The notes under the pieces were generated by a model that saw only the letters and a list, made by a program, of their open reading frames with translations, had not been told where the DNA came from and did no database searches. A stretch of DNA of 64,000 nucleotides from an uncultured Gilliamella sp. (GTDB lineage Bacteria; Pseudomonadota; Gammaproteobacteria; Enterobacterales; Orbaceae). This document shows positions 51,990-60,385 of the stretch, one piece after another. The stretch's first letter is position 1, and each line of letters begins with the position of its first letter. The position numbers and the translations under genes were made by a program. Location of the stretch: the NCBI GenBank assembly GCA_946482005.1, contig CAMLPV010000001.1, positions 234,041 through 298,040 on the forward strand, read 5' to 3'.

Positions 51990-53560
51990 CCTTTTTCATG
52001 ATTTTGATAATCATGATCTTCATTATTAGAGTTATATTTTTTATATTTAGCGGGTAGTGGAGTAAACTCAGCAATAAACCCGTCCATATAGCTCGCACGA
52101 ACAGCCATGATATATGCAACACAACTATCACCATGACGCTGCCTGCCGTCACTACCCTTATCTCGTGATTTATCAATTTTTGGCACGCCACGAATTATCT
52201 GCAGATGTCGCTGGTCAATGATAATATCTTCGTCTTTAGGTATTTCGATAAAACCTGATTCGTACAATGCTTTGTATTTTGGTGACCATTCACGATAAAA
52301 ATTCTCAGTAGTGTGCACTGCATCAACCATTGATTGACCATAGCGCAACAGCAGCGCTTCTCCTAAGTAGCCACCATTCCCGGTCGCATCAATTGCTATA
52401 CCCACCATTCGTGGAGTGTTATCAATAATCAAAAACGCAAGCTCTCGCTGCTGATTGTACGGCACATCATGCAGCTCTATTGTTAATCGCATCTTACGAG
52501 TTGTGCTTTGTTCGATACTCTCAATCGCTATTGTTGACCTGTCACCATTACGCGCAAAGTCTTGACCGTAAGCATGGCGAGTTTCTTTATTTAATTTATC
52601 AAGTATTGGTTTGATTTTTTCATTGAAAAACGTAGTTATTTCAGTTGTTCTAGCTGGCTCAGTCCAAAGCATGTGCCCCTTTGGCATTTCGTATCGCACA
52701 ACTTCATGCTCAGCTTTGGCTGCGTTATCAACAAGTACACGGGGGATATAAGCACCTCCGCCATTTTTTGGCACACAATAATATTCTTCCAGAGCATCAT
52801 CTTCAGTAAAGCATCCATTTAATAAATCGGATTTCCATTCGTCTTCTTTTGCTGGCGTCCAATCAATATGATTAACCTGGCAAATTCGACGATACAGCCC
52901 GTCTTTACATGCATCATCCAATGTAATTGTATGCACAGAACCTTTGCGCTTGCCTTTTCTTATCTCTTGGATTAGCTCATTAAAATTATTTTCTGTTCCG
53001 TTATGGGTTGAGATGATGCGAACTTTTGCTCCCCACATTGTTAATGCCATCGCAGCCTTTAAAAGTTCGGGAAAATATTCATGGAAAGCCGCCTCATCTA
53101 TTACTACGTTACCTTGCATACCCCGTAGATTCTTGGGGTTAGATGAAAGAGCCTGAATTTTAAAACCACTGGAAAAATAGATAACAAATGTCAAAATGTC
53201 CGTGCGTTCGTTCTCAATAATCAGTGCTTCTTCAACAATTTCACTAACTGCATAATTAAATGCCTTAGCCCACATGGCACATGCATCGATAAACTCACGC
53301 GCCATATCTTTGCTAGAACCGACATAAAACGTATTACGTCCGCCAGCCTCACGACTCATCGCACCAGTTAATGCTGCATCACAAGCCTCTGCCCACGTAA
53401 GACCTGTACGCCGAGACTTTTCAGCGACTTTTAAAACGGACGAATCAGCAATCCAACGCTTTTGATAACCAAGCAGTACATCATCAGGATTAAATTCATT
53501 ATTTAAAATAGCATTAACCGATGCTGAAACAGTTGTTATATCAGTTTTAAACTCAGTCAT
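51980..53560 (-). CDS. Terminase large subunit (Mu gp28-like)
   Basis: The 526-residue product is the packaging ATPase/nuclease. The ATPase part has the Mu-type P-loop variant EKSRRTGLTWAEACDA (about 43-58), FYVGSSKDMAREFI, and the Walker B-like NVVIDEAAFHEYFPELLKAA. The nuclease part begins YGQDFARNGDRSTIAI, with the first catalytic Asp in GQDFAR. It shares one base with the small-subunit gene. Confidence 0.94.
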   Translation of the reverse strand: MTEFKTDITTVSASVNAILNNEFNPDDVLLGYQKRWIADSSVLKVAEKSRRTGLTWAEACDAALTGAMSREAGGRNTFYVGSSKDMAREFIDACAMWAKAFNYAVSEIVEEALIIENERTDILTFVIYFSSGFKIQALSSNPKNLRGMQGNVVIDEAAFHEYFPELLKAAMALTMWGAKVRIISTHNGTENNFNELIQEIRKGKRKGSVHTITLDDACKDGLYRRICQVNHIDWTPAKEDEWKSDLLNGCFTEDDALEEYYCVPKNGGGAYIPRVLVDNAAKAEHEVVRYEMPKGHMLWTEPARTTEITTFFNEKIKPILDKLNKETRHAYGQDFARNGDRSTIAIESIEQSTTRKMRLTIELHDVPYNQQRELAFLIIDNTPRMVGIAIDATGNGGYLGEALLLRYGQSMVDAVHTTENFYREWSPKYKALYESGFIEIPKDEDIIIDQRHLQIIRGVPKIDKSRDKGSDGRQRHGDSCVAYIMAVRASYMDGFIAEFTPLPAKYKKYNSNNEDHDYQNHEKGCW

Positions 53561-54129
53561 TACGCAATACCTAAAATCATCTGTTTAATATTTTGTGCTG
53601 TTTCAGCACTCATACCAGCTGTTCTTATTGCTTTTTCAGTTGATTCGGCAACTTCTTCAGCAAATGCAGCACGGATTTCTTTTTCTCGCTTATGACTTGC
53701 TATTGCTGCTTGTTCAACACGCTGAATTGCTAATGCCATTTGTGCTAAAGCTTTGGGTTCGACAGCTTCGCCTTTTTCACTCATGTGCATCGATGTTTCA
53801 AAGGCTAGTGTTCTAACAATTTCCTGTAGTAATTTACCAACGTCCGAAGTTGGTGCGTCGCCCAGCTTTGCCGTCCATGCCTCTGCTACTTCTCTAGACT
53901 GGCGGATTTTAGCGCCAACTTCTTCCATGCGGGTTGCATAGCGATTTAACCCCGTTCTGCTGAGTTTCATGTCGGCACCTAGCCCGTGCTCATCAATCAA
54001 TTCATTTATTGCAATACGAATGTCTTGCTGTGTCATGCGTTTGTCTCGCAGTAATTTATGCAATTCATCCCTAATCGCCTGAGGTAATAAATCAACTTTA
54101 GACGGACGTCCACGCGTTTGCTTAGTCAT
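53560..54129 (-). CDS. Terminase small subunit-like protein (Mu gp27, DUF3486)
   Basis: The 189-residue product begins RGRPSKVDLLPQAIRDELHK, the DUF3486 signature, followed by a helix-turn-helix (MTQQDIRIAINELIDEHGLG and LSRTGLNRYATRMEEVG) and a long helical region. It binds phage ends and loads the large subunit. It overlaps the upstream 99-residue gene by eight bases. Confidence 0.9.
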   Translation of the reverse strand: MTKQTRGRPSKVDLLPQAIRDELHKLLRDKRMTQQDIRIAINELIDEHGLGADMKLSRTGLNRYATRMEEVGAKIRQSREVAEAWTAKLGDAPTSDVGKLLQEIVRTLAFETSMHMSEKGEAVEPKALAQMALAIQRVEQAAIASHKREKEIRAAFAEEVAESTEKAIRTAGMSAETAQNIKQMILGIA

Positions 54130-54421
54130 AATCGCTTGCCCGCGGTTTTTTTACACCTAAAACGGTGGCTCGCCCTGTTGCGACGTCTTCACCGCGCCCA
54201 GTGATGTCTGCAACAAAACAACCCGCGATATCTTGCAATTTAATTAAATTTTGTTCTGCAAGCCAGCTCATATATGAACGAGTTAAATCACGACTGATGC
54301 GATGCCCATACTGCTCTAAACATGTTTGTAATACCGATTCATTAGCTGAACCCCCGCAATCACATAATGCACGGAGCGCAACCAATCGCCGATCTTCATC
54401 AAGTAATTGTCTAAAACTCAT
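54122..54421 (-). CDS. Phage winged-helix-like protein (Mu gp26 position)
   Basis: The 99-residue product: SFRQLLDEDRRLVALRALCD, GGSANESVLQTCLEQYGHRI and YMSWLAEQNLIKLQDIAG. This matches the ArsR-like small proteins (VpaChn25_0724 type) encoded upstream of gp27 in Mu-like phages. The predicted winged helix suggests DNA binding or a packaging accessory. It overlaps neighbours by a few bases on both sides. Confidence 0.75.
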   Translation of the reverse strand: MSFRQLLDEDRRLVALRALCDCGGSANESVLQTCLEQYGHRISRDLTRSYMSWLAEQNLIKLQDIAGCFVADITGRGEDVATGRATVLGVKKPRASDYD

Positions 54422-54744
54422 TTTTGTTTTTCCTTTAGTTCATTTTCCAAAAGGAGATTACTAATTCGCTTAACACTTGCAAGCTCCGGTTTAATTTCTT
54501 TGATATCACCGCGAAGTCCTGATATCTCAAGATTTAATTTATGAATATCATCTTGCGTAGGCAGTGATTCAAGTTGTCCTTGAATTATTGATACATCTCT
54601 CTTCAAACGAGAAACATCGCTAGCGATAGCATCCAATTCTTCACGGCGTGCAAATTTTGTTGCTAAAAACATAACTAAAAAAGAAAATAATAATGCGCCG
54701 ATTGAGCTCAGTGTCGACCAATATTGGCGCAGAAAATCAATCAT
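54418..54744 (-). CDS. Phage membrane-anchored coiled-coil protein (DUF2730-like)
   Basis: The 108-residue product has an N-terminal membrane helix (LSSIGALLFSFLVMFLATKFA) and a coiled coil (LDAIASDVSRLKRDVSIIQGQ and onward), the layout of DUF2730 proteins of Mu-like phages. I start at the ATG 54744, which follows AGGGG; the frame is open 17 codons further up, into the DksA-like gene, without a ribosome site. Its role is unknown, perhaps lysis- or packaging-linked. Confidence 0.7.
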   Translation of the reverse strand: MIDFLRQYWSTLSSIGALLFSFLVMFLATKFARREELDAIASDVSRLKRDVSIIQGQLESLPTQDDIHKLNLEISGLRGDIKEIKPELASVKRISNLLLENELKEKQK

Positions 54745-54971
54745 AATCGCCCCTGTTTTTTCTTTAGTTCGTATATGTATTGACAATCGATACAACGAAC
54801 AATATAACCACCAGCATTGAGTCGCTCGGTGGGTATTGCTTCATCACAATCAATACAATTATCACTAATTCTCATTGGACGAACTCTATTAATATGGTTA
54901 TCAATCTCAGTATTACGCAGTAATTGTTCTGCATCATTACTTTTATCGACTACGTCCATTTTGTGCCTCAC
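54741..54971 (-). CDS. TraR/DksA-type zinc finger protein
   Basis: The 76-residue product carries the C4 finger CIDCDEAIPTERLNAGGYIV then RCIDCQYIYE, with the IPxxR signature of TraR/DksA. TraR-type phage proteins bind the RNA polymerase secondary channel and shift transcription without ppGpp. The N-terminal coiled part is short, as in TraR. It lies after the spanin genes and overlaps the Rz1 gene by 31 bases. Confidence 0.85.
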   Translation of the reverse strand: MRHKMDVVDKSNDAEQLLRNTEIDNHINRVRPMRISDNCIDCDEAIPTERLNAGGYIVRCIDCQYIYELKKKQGRL

Positions 54972-55221
54972 TCCATCTTGTAATTATTTTTATATTGTTT
55001 TCTAATTGCTGGCAGTAAGCGCCGTATTGTGTAGCAAATCGCAGCAGCTCAGTTGGCCTGCCGTTCTTTGGTGGCAATGGCCTTGCCACTAGCATCATAG
55101 CTGATGTTGGCGGCATGTTATTTACAATCGTAACCGTAGGCTCGTTTGTAGATGCACAAGCTGTCAGCACCAATGCCGTTATAAGCATTACCATCTTTTT
55201 TAATCGCATCATCAATTGCAC
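54943..55221 (-). CDS. Outer-membrane spanin lipoprotein (Rz1-like)
   Basis: The 92-residue product has a lipoprotein signal with lipobox LTAC (Cys near residue 22), then a Pro-containing mature part (MPPTSAMMLVARPLPPKNGR) and a helical tail. The gene starts within the Rz-like gene in another frame and extends past it. It forms the outer half of the spanin complex of the Mu-like prophage and shows no close similarity to the region 1 spanin. Confidence 0.8.
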   Translation of the reverse strand: MQLMMRLKKMVMLITALVLTACASTNEPTVTIVNNMPPTSAMMLVARPLPPKNGRPTELLRFATQYGAYCQQLENNIKIITRWSEAQNGRSR

Positions 55222-55492
55222 TCTCTAATTGTTGTAACTGTTCTGTAATTTGGTTTTGTTTTTCGAATAACTGGCGAGTTAATTCATCATTAAGCGCCGA
55301 TTGCCGCTGTAACTCGATTTTATGAGCGTTAGCAACTGCCAACATTTCGCTAGCATAATCCCCTTTTAACGTTGCAATTTCGGCCTCCAATTTTAGGCTT
55401 TGGTGCATCCAATAAAAACTAATTATCGAAAGGGCTAGCAGTGCAACTACAGCCGGTGATAAATTTTTAAAATATTTAATCATCAGAATCAT
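55118..55492 (-). CDS. Inner-membrane spanin subunit (Rz-like)
   Basis: The 124-residue product has one N-terminal anchor (NLSPAVVALLALSIISFYW) followed by a coiled coil rich in Glu/Gln (LEAEIATLKGDYASEM, then NQITEQLQQLESAIDDAI), ending with a Cys-containing tail. The architecture and the overlapping lipoprotein gene identify it as an i-spanin. The start may be the ATG at 55483. It overlaps the holin-like gene by 17 bases. Confidence 0.75.
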   Translation of the reverse strand: MILMIKYFKNLSPAVVALLALSIISFYWMHQSLKLEAEIATLKGDYASEMLAVANAHKIELQRQSALNDELTRQLFEKQNQITEQLQQLESAIDDAIKKDGNAYNGIGADSLCIYKRAYGYDCK

Positions 55493-55721
55493 CCTTCAAT
55501 TCAATATCACGATCACGCTTAATTGCTGCCCGCTTGCTCGCTTGTGATTGTGCAACCCATGCTGCTAAATAAGTGCCAAGTAGCAGCTCGTTTTGCTGAT
55601 AATTAAAGCACTGGTAAAGCACCACAATGCTAGATACAACAAATGCCAAACATATAGCACAATCAGATGATGATAATCGGCCTGTTGCTGGGTTTGTGAT
55701 TAATTCAATTATTTTTTTCAT
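55476..55721 (-). CDS. Holin-like protein (DUF2644)
   Basis: The 81-residue product has the DUF2644 pattern NPATGRLSSSDCAICLAFVV and a second hydrophobic segment (LLGTYLAAWVAQSQASKRA), so two membrane spans and a charged tail. These proteins occupy the holin position in FluMu-type lysis cassettes, between endolysin and spanins, as here. Experimental support for holin function in this family is limited. Confidence 0.72.
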   Translation of the reverse strand: MKKIIELITNPATGRLSSSDCAICLAFVVSSIVVLYQCFNYQQNELLLGTYLAAWVAQSQASKRAAIKRDRDIELKDDSDD

Positions 55722-55971
55722 GTTTTGATTCCCTCATAAGCGCTTTTTGCAATCTAATATCCCGCTCACTAACGCTTCGCCAACCTTTTGTAAAAACAGA
55801 TTGATAAGTAGCATCATGACTGTATAACGGGACTACCTTGTAGTTATCGCCACTTATCGCACGGTTCATTGCACACTCACGTGCAAACTCAAAAAGTTCT
55901 AAAAATTTTTTATTACGTAAAATGGGGTACATTTTGACGTAATCATCAATTGAGTGAGCAGACTCAATCAT
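55705..55971 (-). CDS. Hypothetical protein of the lysis cassette
   Basis: The 88-residue product is soluble, with a helical start (HSIDDYVKMYPILRNKKFLELF) and a basic end (SERDIRLQKALMRESKHEKNN). It sits between endolysin and holin genes, sharing a base with the former and overlapping the latter by 17. Not recognised; such small genes in lysis cassettes sometimes tune timing, which is speculation here. Confidence 0.6.
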   Translation of the reverse strand: MIESAHSIDDYVKMYPILRNKKFLELFEFARECAMNRAISGDNYKVVPLYSHDATYQSVFTKGWRSVSERDIRLQKALMRESKHEKNN

Positions 55972-56333
55972 TAGTTAGCACCCCAGCGACTTCGGTTTTT
56001 GCGCACATCAATATGGGTAAATGATTTATAGCGGCCTAGGCCATACTTATCGGGGTACTTAGATTCTAGGTAGTCAGCGACGCTTTTGGGATTAATGCCT
56101 TTAACGACAATGTCAGCTGCATTACCGTTCATATGTTGACTGAGGGGTGAACCACCAACAGCTTTATTGTGGGTCAGGCAACGATAAGCACTATTAATGA
56201 TGACCGGTACATTGAAATGCTCACGCACATCTTCAAGGACATCTAGCAACTCATAAGCATATAGAACATTGCCACAGCCGCATTTGCACATGAACTCGGA
56301 TTTTTTAAAGTGAGGTGATAATTGGTTTTCCAT
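55971..56333 (-). CDS. Endolysin, M15 peptidase (D-Ala-D-Ala type)
   Basis: The 120-residue product has the zinc motif SQHMNGNAADI (first His and Asp ligands) and THIDVR (third His), plus INSAYRCLTHNKAVGGSP. It is a compact peptidase M15A that cuts peptidoglycan cross-bridges at lysis. An unusual N-terminal CKCGCGN stretch could bind a second metal. It has no signal peptide and so needs the holin. Confidence 0.9.
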   Translation of the reverse strand: MENQLSPHFKKSEFMCKCGCGNVLYAYELLDVLEDVREHFNVPVIINSAYRCLTHNKAVGGSPLSQHMNGNAADIVVKGINPKSVADYLESKYPDKYGLGRYKSFTHIDVRKNRSRWGAN

Positions 56334-56418
56334 TTTCTATCCTTTAATTAGTTTAATAATTAAAGGATAGAGGAATTAAAGATTGTTGGGGTTTGTGGCA
56401 GCTCTAAGAAATTTAGAT

Positions 56419-56802
56419 TTAGTTGATGCTAGTGATCGTTGTTAAAAATACATCCTTTTTATCTTCAACAACTCTATTGTTATATTTTATGTGATTGGTC
56501 ATTTTGATATCACCTTGCTGAAATATTACATCAGCTTCACAAAAATACGCACCAACACTATTTTTATCTAAAGTGATTATATTAGACAACTTTAAATCGA
56601 TGCGAGACACTTCATCTTCAGTCATTCCATCTTGCAGAGCAGTTTTTTTTAAAATCGAAAAAACGTTATTAACAGTTTCTTTTGCCCCACATGTGGGGGC
56701 GTTCGTGCTCATAAAATAGGTGACAGCAAGATAAATAAGATATATTGCTAGCAATATATAAATAAAATTTCGAATCTTTATAAATTTTTCTCTTATTGTC
56801 AT
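56419..56802 (-). CDS. Single-pass membrane protein between Mor and lysis genes
   Basis: The 127-residue product has an N-terminal anchor (FIYILLAIYLIYLAVTYFM), then an exported domain with two Cys and the segment CGAKETVNNVFSILKKTALQ, ending mostly in strands (FQQGDIKMTNHIKYNNRVVE). Not recognised beyond being a likely periplasmic domain. Its place just downstream of the Mor-type activator suggests a middle or late cargo gene; superinfection exclusion is one possibility. Confidence 0.6.
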   Translation of the reverse strand: MTIREKFIKIRNFIYILLAIYLIYLAVTYFMSTNAPTCGAKETVNNVFSILKKTALQDGMTEDEVSRIDLKLSNIITLDKNSVGAYFCEADVIFQQGDIKMTNHIKYNNRVVEDKKDVFLTTITSIN

Positions 56803-57245
56803 TATTCTTTCCTCTCAAACATGTCTGGTTGATATCTTTTTCTATGTAATGCTAATTGCTCCCGTATAATAGAATAAACATGACTATCTGTTAAATTATA
56901 TTTTTTTGCCAGTACTGCTATGTTCCCATCACTAATCTGGTAATCAAGAAAAATCCGATTATCACGTATTGCCTGTTTCAACCTTTCGCCATTAGGAATA
57001 TAACAAACGCGCCCGCCAAAATAATTACCGAGCGCGCAAGCGAGCTTTGTTGCTGTAGTTATTGCTTTTTCATGCGACATACCTTGCCTAACAAGTTCTG
57101 CGCAAAACAAATCAACAAACTCAGATAAAAGCCTAGGCCAATTTTTTCGAATTGTTATAACATCAGTCATGTTATCTAATGCATCAAGCGCGACCCCTAG
57201 CTCTTCATGATCATCATCAAACAACCTTAAATTATCCGCGACCAT
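56802..57245 (-). CDS. mor: Mor/C-family transcription activator
   Basis: The 147-residue product has the Mor fold: a helical dimerisation part (LGVALDALDNMTDVITIRKNW, then LLSEFVDLFCAELVRQGMSH) followed by YFGGRVCYIPNGERLKQAIR and a helix-turn-helix (NIAVLAKKYNLTDSHVYSII). It activates middle/late transcription with host polymerase. I start at 57245, right after GGAGGG; the frame is open 15 codons further up. Confidence 0.9.
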   Translation of the reverse strand: MVADNLRLFDDDHEELGVALDALDNMTDVITIRKNWPRLLSEFVDLFCAELVRQGMSHEKAITTATKLACALGNYFGGRVCYIPNGERLKQAIRDNRIFLDYQISDGNIAVLAKKYNLTDSHVYSIIREQLALHRKRYQPDMFERKE

Positions 57246-57747
57246 CTCTTTCCCTCCTTTTTTTGTACCATTCCTGCGCGCCCTCAACATTTATTTTTGA
57301 AAAATCAGCTTTGGCGCGATACATTTGTTCAAAATAAACTTCGTTACTTTCTTTTGTTGTTGCATCCTCTTTACTTGCCTCAGTATACAAAAATAAGTGC
57401 GCAGTTGAATCATAAACTGTTTTTAAATAATTATGATTTGCAAGTGGCTTTATTTCATTACCGCTTGCTCGCTTTTTTTGAATTTGCTTAACCGTCTCAT
57501 TAAGGGCGTGAGCCAAGTGACGGCTGGGTTTGAATTGCTCAAGAACCTCTTGCATTAATTTCGCCGTTCTTGAATTGCTTAGGTTAGATTTAGCGGGGCG
57601 GAATAAACCCAAATAAGCAACGAGCGGACGGGCACAGTTATGCGTAAATTTAAGCAGCATAGACAAAACTTCACGTCCGGCCCCATCCTCAACCAGCGCG
57701 TCAAGATGAATATCGCTATGACAAATTGGGCAGCGTCCTAATTTCAT
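57232..57747 (-). CDS. Hypothetical Cys/His-containing early protein
   Basis: The 171-residue product starts KLGRCPICHSDIHLDALVED, a CxxCxxxxH zinc-knuckle-like N-terminus, followed by a helical part (FRPAKSNLSNSRTAKLMQEV) and KKRASGNEIKPLANHNYLKTVYDST. Similar proteins occur between GemA and Mor in Mu-like phages; their function is unknown. Its end overlaps the Mor gene. Confidence 0.65.
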   Translation of the reverse strand: MKLGRCPICHSDIHLDALVEDGAGREVLSMLLKFTHNCARPLVAYLGLFRPAKSNLSNSRTAKLMQEVLEQFKPSRHLAHALNETVKQIQKKRASGNEIKPLANHNYLKTVYDSTAHLFLYTEASKEDATTKESNEVYFEQMYRAKADFSKINVEGAQEWYKKRRERDGRG

Positions 57748-58328
57748 TTTCGCCTCCCGTTATATTTCTTTTTGATCGCATCCTCATAAAGTTGTCTAAT
57801 TTCATCATACCCGCTGTATGATGTCCCGTCCGGTAAATAGAGAATATTATTTTTATAGCATACCCCGTTGACTAACAACAATTTGTCAACCATTTCGCGT
57901 ATATGCCAGTTCTTTAACGATTCTAAAACATGCCGAGTCAAATTAGAGTCTAACCATGCAAGAGTTTTAATGCCCAGCCCGCCAGTAAATTTTTTTGTCA
58001 TGCGTTCGACGAAAGCGTCAAGCGGTTTGTCGCGTGAATCAGAAATAAACCCTTGGTGCCCCATTGTGATCCAAATGGCGCGAATCTTTTTTATGTCATC
58101 ACGCCAATCTGCCGTTTTGACGGCTTGTGCAAAACCCTTTTTTACACCTGTATAGTTGAAACCTTTACTTTTCATTGCTTCAAAAACAAGTTCTAATTCA
58201 GGTTTTGTCATTTTTGTACATGATTTTTTCGATGTTTCTGAAATTAGAAAGGCTTTATAAGTTTCGTCATCCAAGCCAAGCTGTTGCTTGGCTATATGAA
58301 TAAGCTTAATTAATTGCGATTTCGTCAT
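57744..58328 (-). CDS. gemA: Regulatory protein GemA (Mu gp16-like, DUF1018)
   Basis: The 194-residue product begins TKSQLIKLIHIAKQQLGLDD and has SCTKMTKPELELVFEAMKSKGF and IRAIWITMGHQGFI, the GemA/DUF1018 pattern. In Mu, GemA alters host gene expression and DNA supercoiling. I start at the ATG 58328, which overlaps the DUF3164 stop; an upstream extension has no ribosome site. Confidence 0.85.
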   Translation of the reverse strand: MTKSQLIKLIHIAKQQLGLDDETYKAFLISETSKKSCTKMTKPELELVFEAMKSKGFNYTGVKKGFAQAVKTADWRDDIKKIRAIWITMGHQGFISDSRDKPLDAFVERMTKKFTGGLGIKTLAWLDSNLTRHVLESLKNWHIREMVDKLLLVNGVCYKNNILYLPDGTSYSGYDEIRQLYEDAIKKKYNGRRK

Positions 58329-58329
58329 A

Positions 58330-58965
58330 TCATACCCCAGCAATATCCAGCGTAATCGGTCGATACTCGTTACTATCGCCAATGCGTTCATAAACACGGA
58401 TGTAAGAACGACTCCCGATGACCTGTAATGAGTCTGTTAGTGCGTCCATGGCTTTTTGCCAACGCTCATCTTTAATATCAAGGCGACGTAATTCAAGCAA
58501 TCGACCGAGTTTTAAATCACCATCCTTGCTTGTTGCAAAGGCTCTGTTAACAATAGCTTTAAGTTCTGGTCGTGCATTCTCTGACCAGTCATTAACGCAG
58601 TCTATGGTTAACTGTTTAGCTGCTAAAATTCGCTCATCTGGAGCAATGCTATCATGCATTGTGCGTTGTACTTTGTAATTCCCATCAAAACTAAATAAAG
58701 TTACATTCCCCTTTTTGCCCCCCAAATTGACATTATATCGCTCTGCGGATAACTCGATAAATGCAGCTATATCACCAAATACCTTGGCTTTAAAAAGAGA
58801 TAGCTCTTTGTTAAGTAATTTTGCATGATTGATGATTTCTTCAACGACTTGCTCACGCTCTACATCGATATCTTTAATCATTGATACAGGTACAAGGGAG
58901 CCTTTAGCATCAATCCAGTAGCCGTCTATAACTTCTTCATTAGTGTATTGTTTACTCTTGTTCAT
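58330..58965 (-). CDS. DUF3164 protein of Mu-like phages
   Basis: The 211-residue product shows the DUF3164 pattern: YWIDAKGSLVPVSMIKDIDV, then VFGDIAAFIELSAERYNVNLGG and KGNVTLFSFDGNYKVQR, and IRVYERIGDSNEYRPITLDI at the end. It is common in the early region of Mu-like and related phages; its role is unknown. It overlaps the preceding small gene by 14 bases. Confidence 0.85.
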   Translation of the reverse strand: MNKSKQYTNEEVIDGYWIDAKGSLVPVSMIKDIDVEREQVVEEIINHAKLLNKELSLFKAKVFGDIAAFIELSAERYNVNLGGKKGNVTLFSFDGNYKVQRTMHDSIAPDERILAAKQLTIDCVNDWSENARPELKAIVNRAFATSKDGDLKLGRLLELRRLDIKDERWQKAMDALTDSLQVIGSRSYIRVYERIGDSNEYRPITLDIAGV

Positions 58966-59158
58966 TTTTCTTTCCTTTGTTGCTGGGTGTCGTTTTATTT
59001 AGTGCTTTTGAAATGCATTCAAATACATTTTTAATATTGTTAATGTATTTTTCATCACGACATATCCCTTTCAAATCAATTATTACTCCATCATCGTTAT
59101 TTTCTTTAGTGAAAATTAGTTCCACTTTTCCTATAATTCTTTTTTCTGCCCATTTCAC
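58952..59158 (-). CDS. Hypothetical small early protein
   Basis: The 68-residue product is basic at both ends, with a strand-rich start (AEKRIIGKVELIFTKEN) and a helical end (KNVFECISKALNKTTP). Not recognised. It is kept as a gene because it fills the space between two early genes on the same strand and overlaps the next one by 14 bases; it could belong to the DUF3164 leader region. Confidence 0.55.
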   Translation of the reverse strand: MKWAEKRIIGKVELIFTKENNDDGVIIDLKGICRDEKYINNIKNVFECISKALNKTTPSNKGKKNEQE

Positions 59159-59171
59159 CCTCCCAAAAAAA

Positions 59172-59474
59172 TCAAATGAGATTTTCAGACCAAACGACGC
59201 GACACCCTAAATACTCAAAAATGCCCTGCTTGATTGGCATAAATTTATTAGCGTGTTGATAAGATGCTTTCCCTGACGCTATCAATTCACGGCACTTATC
59301 GTTATTAAATAAAAAAATAGTAGGGCGCTGAGCGTTACCTATCACAACCTTATTAACCAAAAAACCTTCGTTTGCTAACCGCGCTACAATTATCGATACA
59401 TCATTCATTGTTAGTGCTATTTCCCCGCCCGTATAGGGACGCATTTCTAGTTCTTTTGTTTGCTGTACCTGCAT
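59172..59474 (-). CDS. Hypothetical early protein after MuB
   Basis: The 100-residue product is predicted alpha/beta: EMRPYTGGEIALTMNDVSII, then LANEGFLVNKVVIGNAQRPT and a KQGIFEYLGCRVVWSE end. Not recognised. The start two bases after the MuB stop follows GGAG, so it is translated with MuB. It occupies the position of small early Mu genes (kil/gam side) but is not Gam. Confidence 0.6.
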   Translation of the reverse strand: MQVQQTKELEMRPYTGGEIALTMNDVSIIVARLANEGFLVNKVVIGNAQRPTIFLFNNDKCRELIASGKASYQHANKFMPIKQGIFEYLGCRVVWSENLI

Positions 59475-59476
59475 GA

Positions 59477-60382
59477 TTACACTCCCTCTAAATCTCTAAT
59501 TGCCGCATTGATATGCGTTTCATTGATTGATGTGTTACTGCTGTTTGCAAGAATTGCAGCTAGCGATAACGTCATTTTTATAATACGAAGTGCGCCCGCT
59601 TTCTTGCCAAGTTCGTGCACCAGCTTTCTCTCACGTGCGCCGTCAATACCCCATGCGTCTGCAATTGCATCAATATCACCAGCGGTAGTATTTAAAATGG
59701 CAACTTTTTTAGCAATGCGAGAGAAAAGACGAGCAAAATCAGTTTTACGAGAGCCATTGCCTGATAGTTTTGAATAAATTTGATGGTTACCGCACAGCAC
59801 AACACCAACTCCTGTCATCTCCTGAATTAACCGAATCTCTTCGAGAGCATCATAAGGTAAATGGTCAGCCTCATCGATTATCAGTAACCCTTTTGTTTCT
59901 CGCATTTTTTTGCAGATAGCACTGCTCAATGTGCCTAGTCGTTTTGGTGCATAATCAATATCGAGTGCGCACGCGATGTCATATAAACATTCAATGAGTT
60001 TTGATGAGGAAGGGCGGACAGTGATAAGCCAAGTATTTGGCTGTTTAGCGTATTCAGTGATTGCGTTAGTTTTACCAACGCCACTATTGCCGTACACAAC
60101 AACGAAACAGCCAGCGATTTTTGCATAATCCAACGCATTAAAAATTTTTTTACTGGTTGGCGTTTCAACAAAACTTGGTGCGGTTCTCAAATTATTCGCT
60201 TTCTTTTTGTTGTCGAGCCAGACAGTTAGCTTATCAGCAATTTTCTGATTGTCGCCAGCATACAAATCATTCATAAACTGACTGAGTGCGGCGGGTGAAA
60301 CGTCACTTTGTTTCGCAATGGCGCTATATTTCTCACCATTTTCAACAGCTGCTTTTATTTCATTTCTAATACCAGTAAACAT
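59477..60382 (-). CDS. B: MuB-like transposition ATPase
   Basis: The 301-residue product has an N-terminal helix-turn-helix region (VENGEKYSAIAKQSDVSPAA), an AAA+ core with Walker A YGNSGVGKTNAITEY and Walker B GLLIIDEADHLPYDALEEI, and a C-terminal helical domain. It binds target DNA, delivers it to MuA and gives target immunity. Three bases separate it from the transposase stop, as in Mu. Confidence 0.94.
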   Translation of the reverse strand: MFTGIRNEIKAAVENGEKYSAIAKQSDVSPAALSQFMNDLYAGDNQKIADKLTVWLDNKKKANNLRTAPSFVETPTSKKIFNALDYAKIAGCFVVVYGNSGVGKTNAITEYAKQPNTWLITVRPSSSKLIECLYDIACALDIDYAPKRLGTLSSAICKKMRETKGLLIIDEADHLPYDALEEIRLIQEMTGVGVVLCGNHQIYSKLSGNGSRKTDFARLFSRIAKKVAILNTTAGDIDAIADAWGIDGARERKLVHELGKKAGALRIIKMTLSLAAILANSSNTSINETHINAAIRDLEGV

Positions 60383-60385
60383 AAT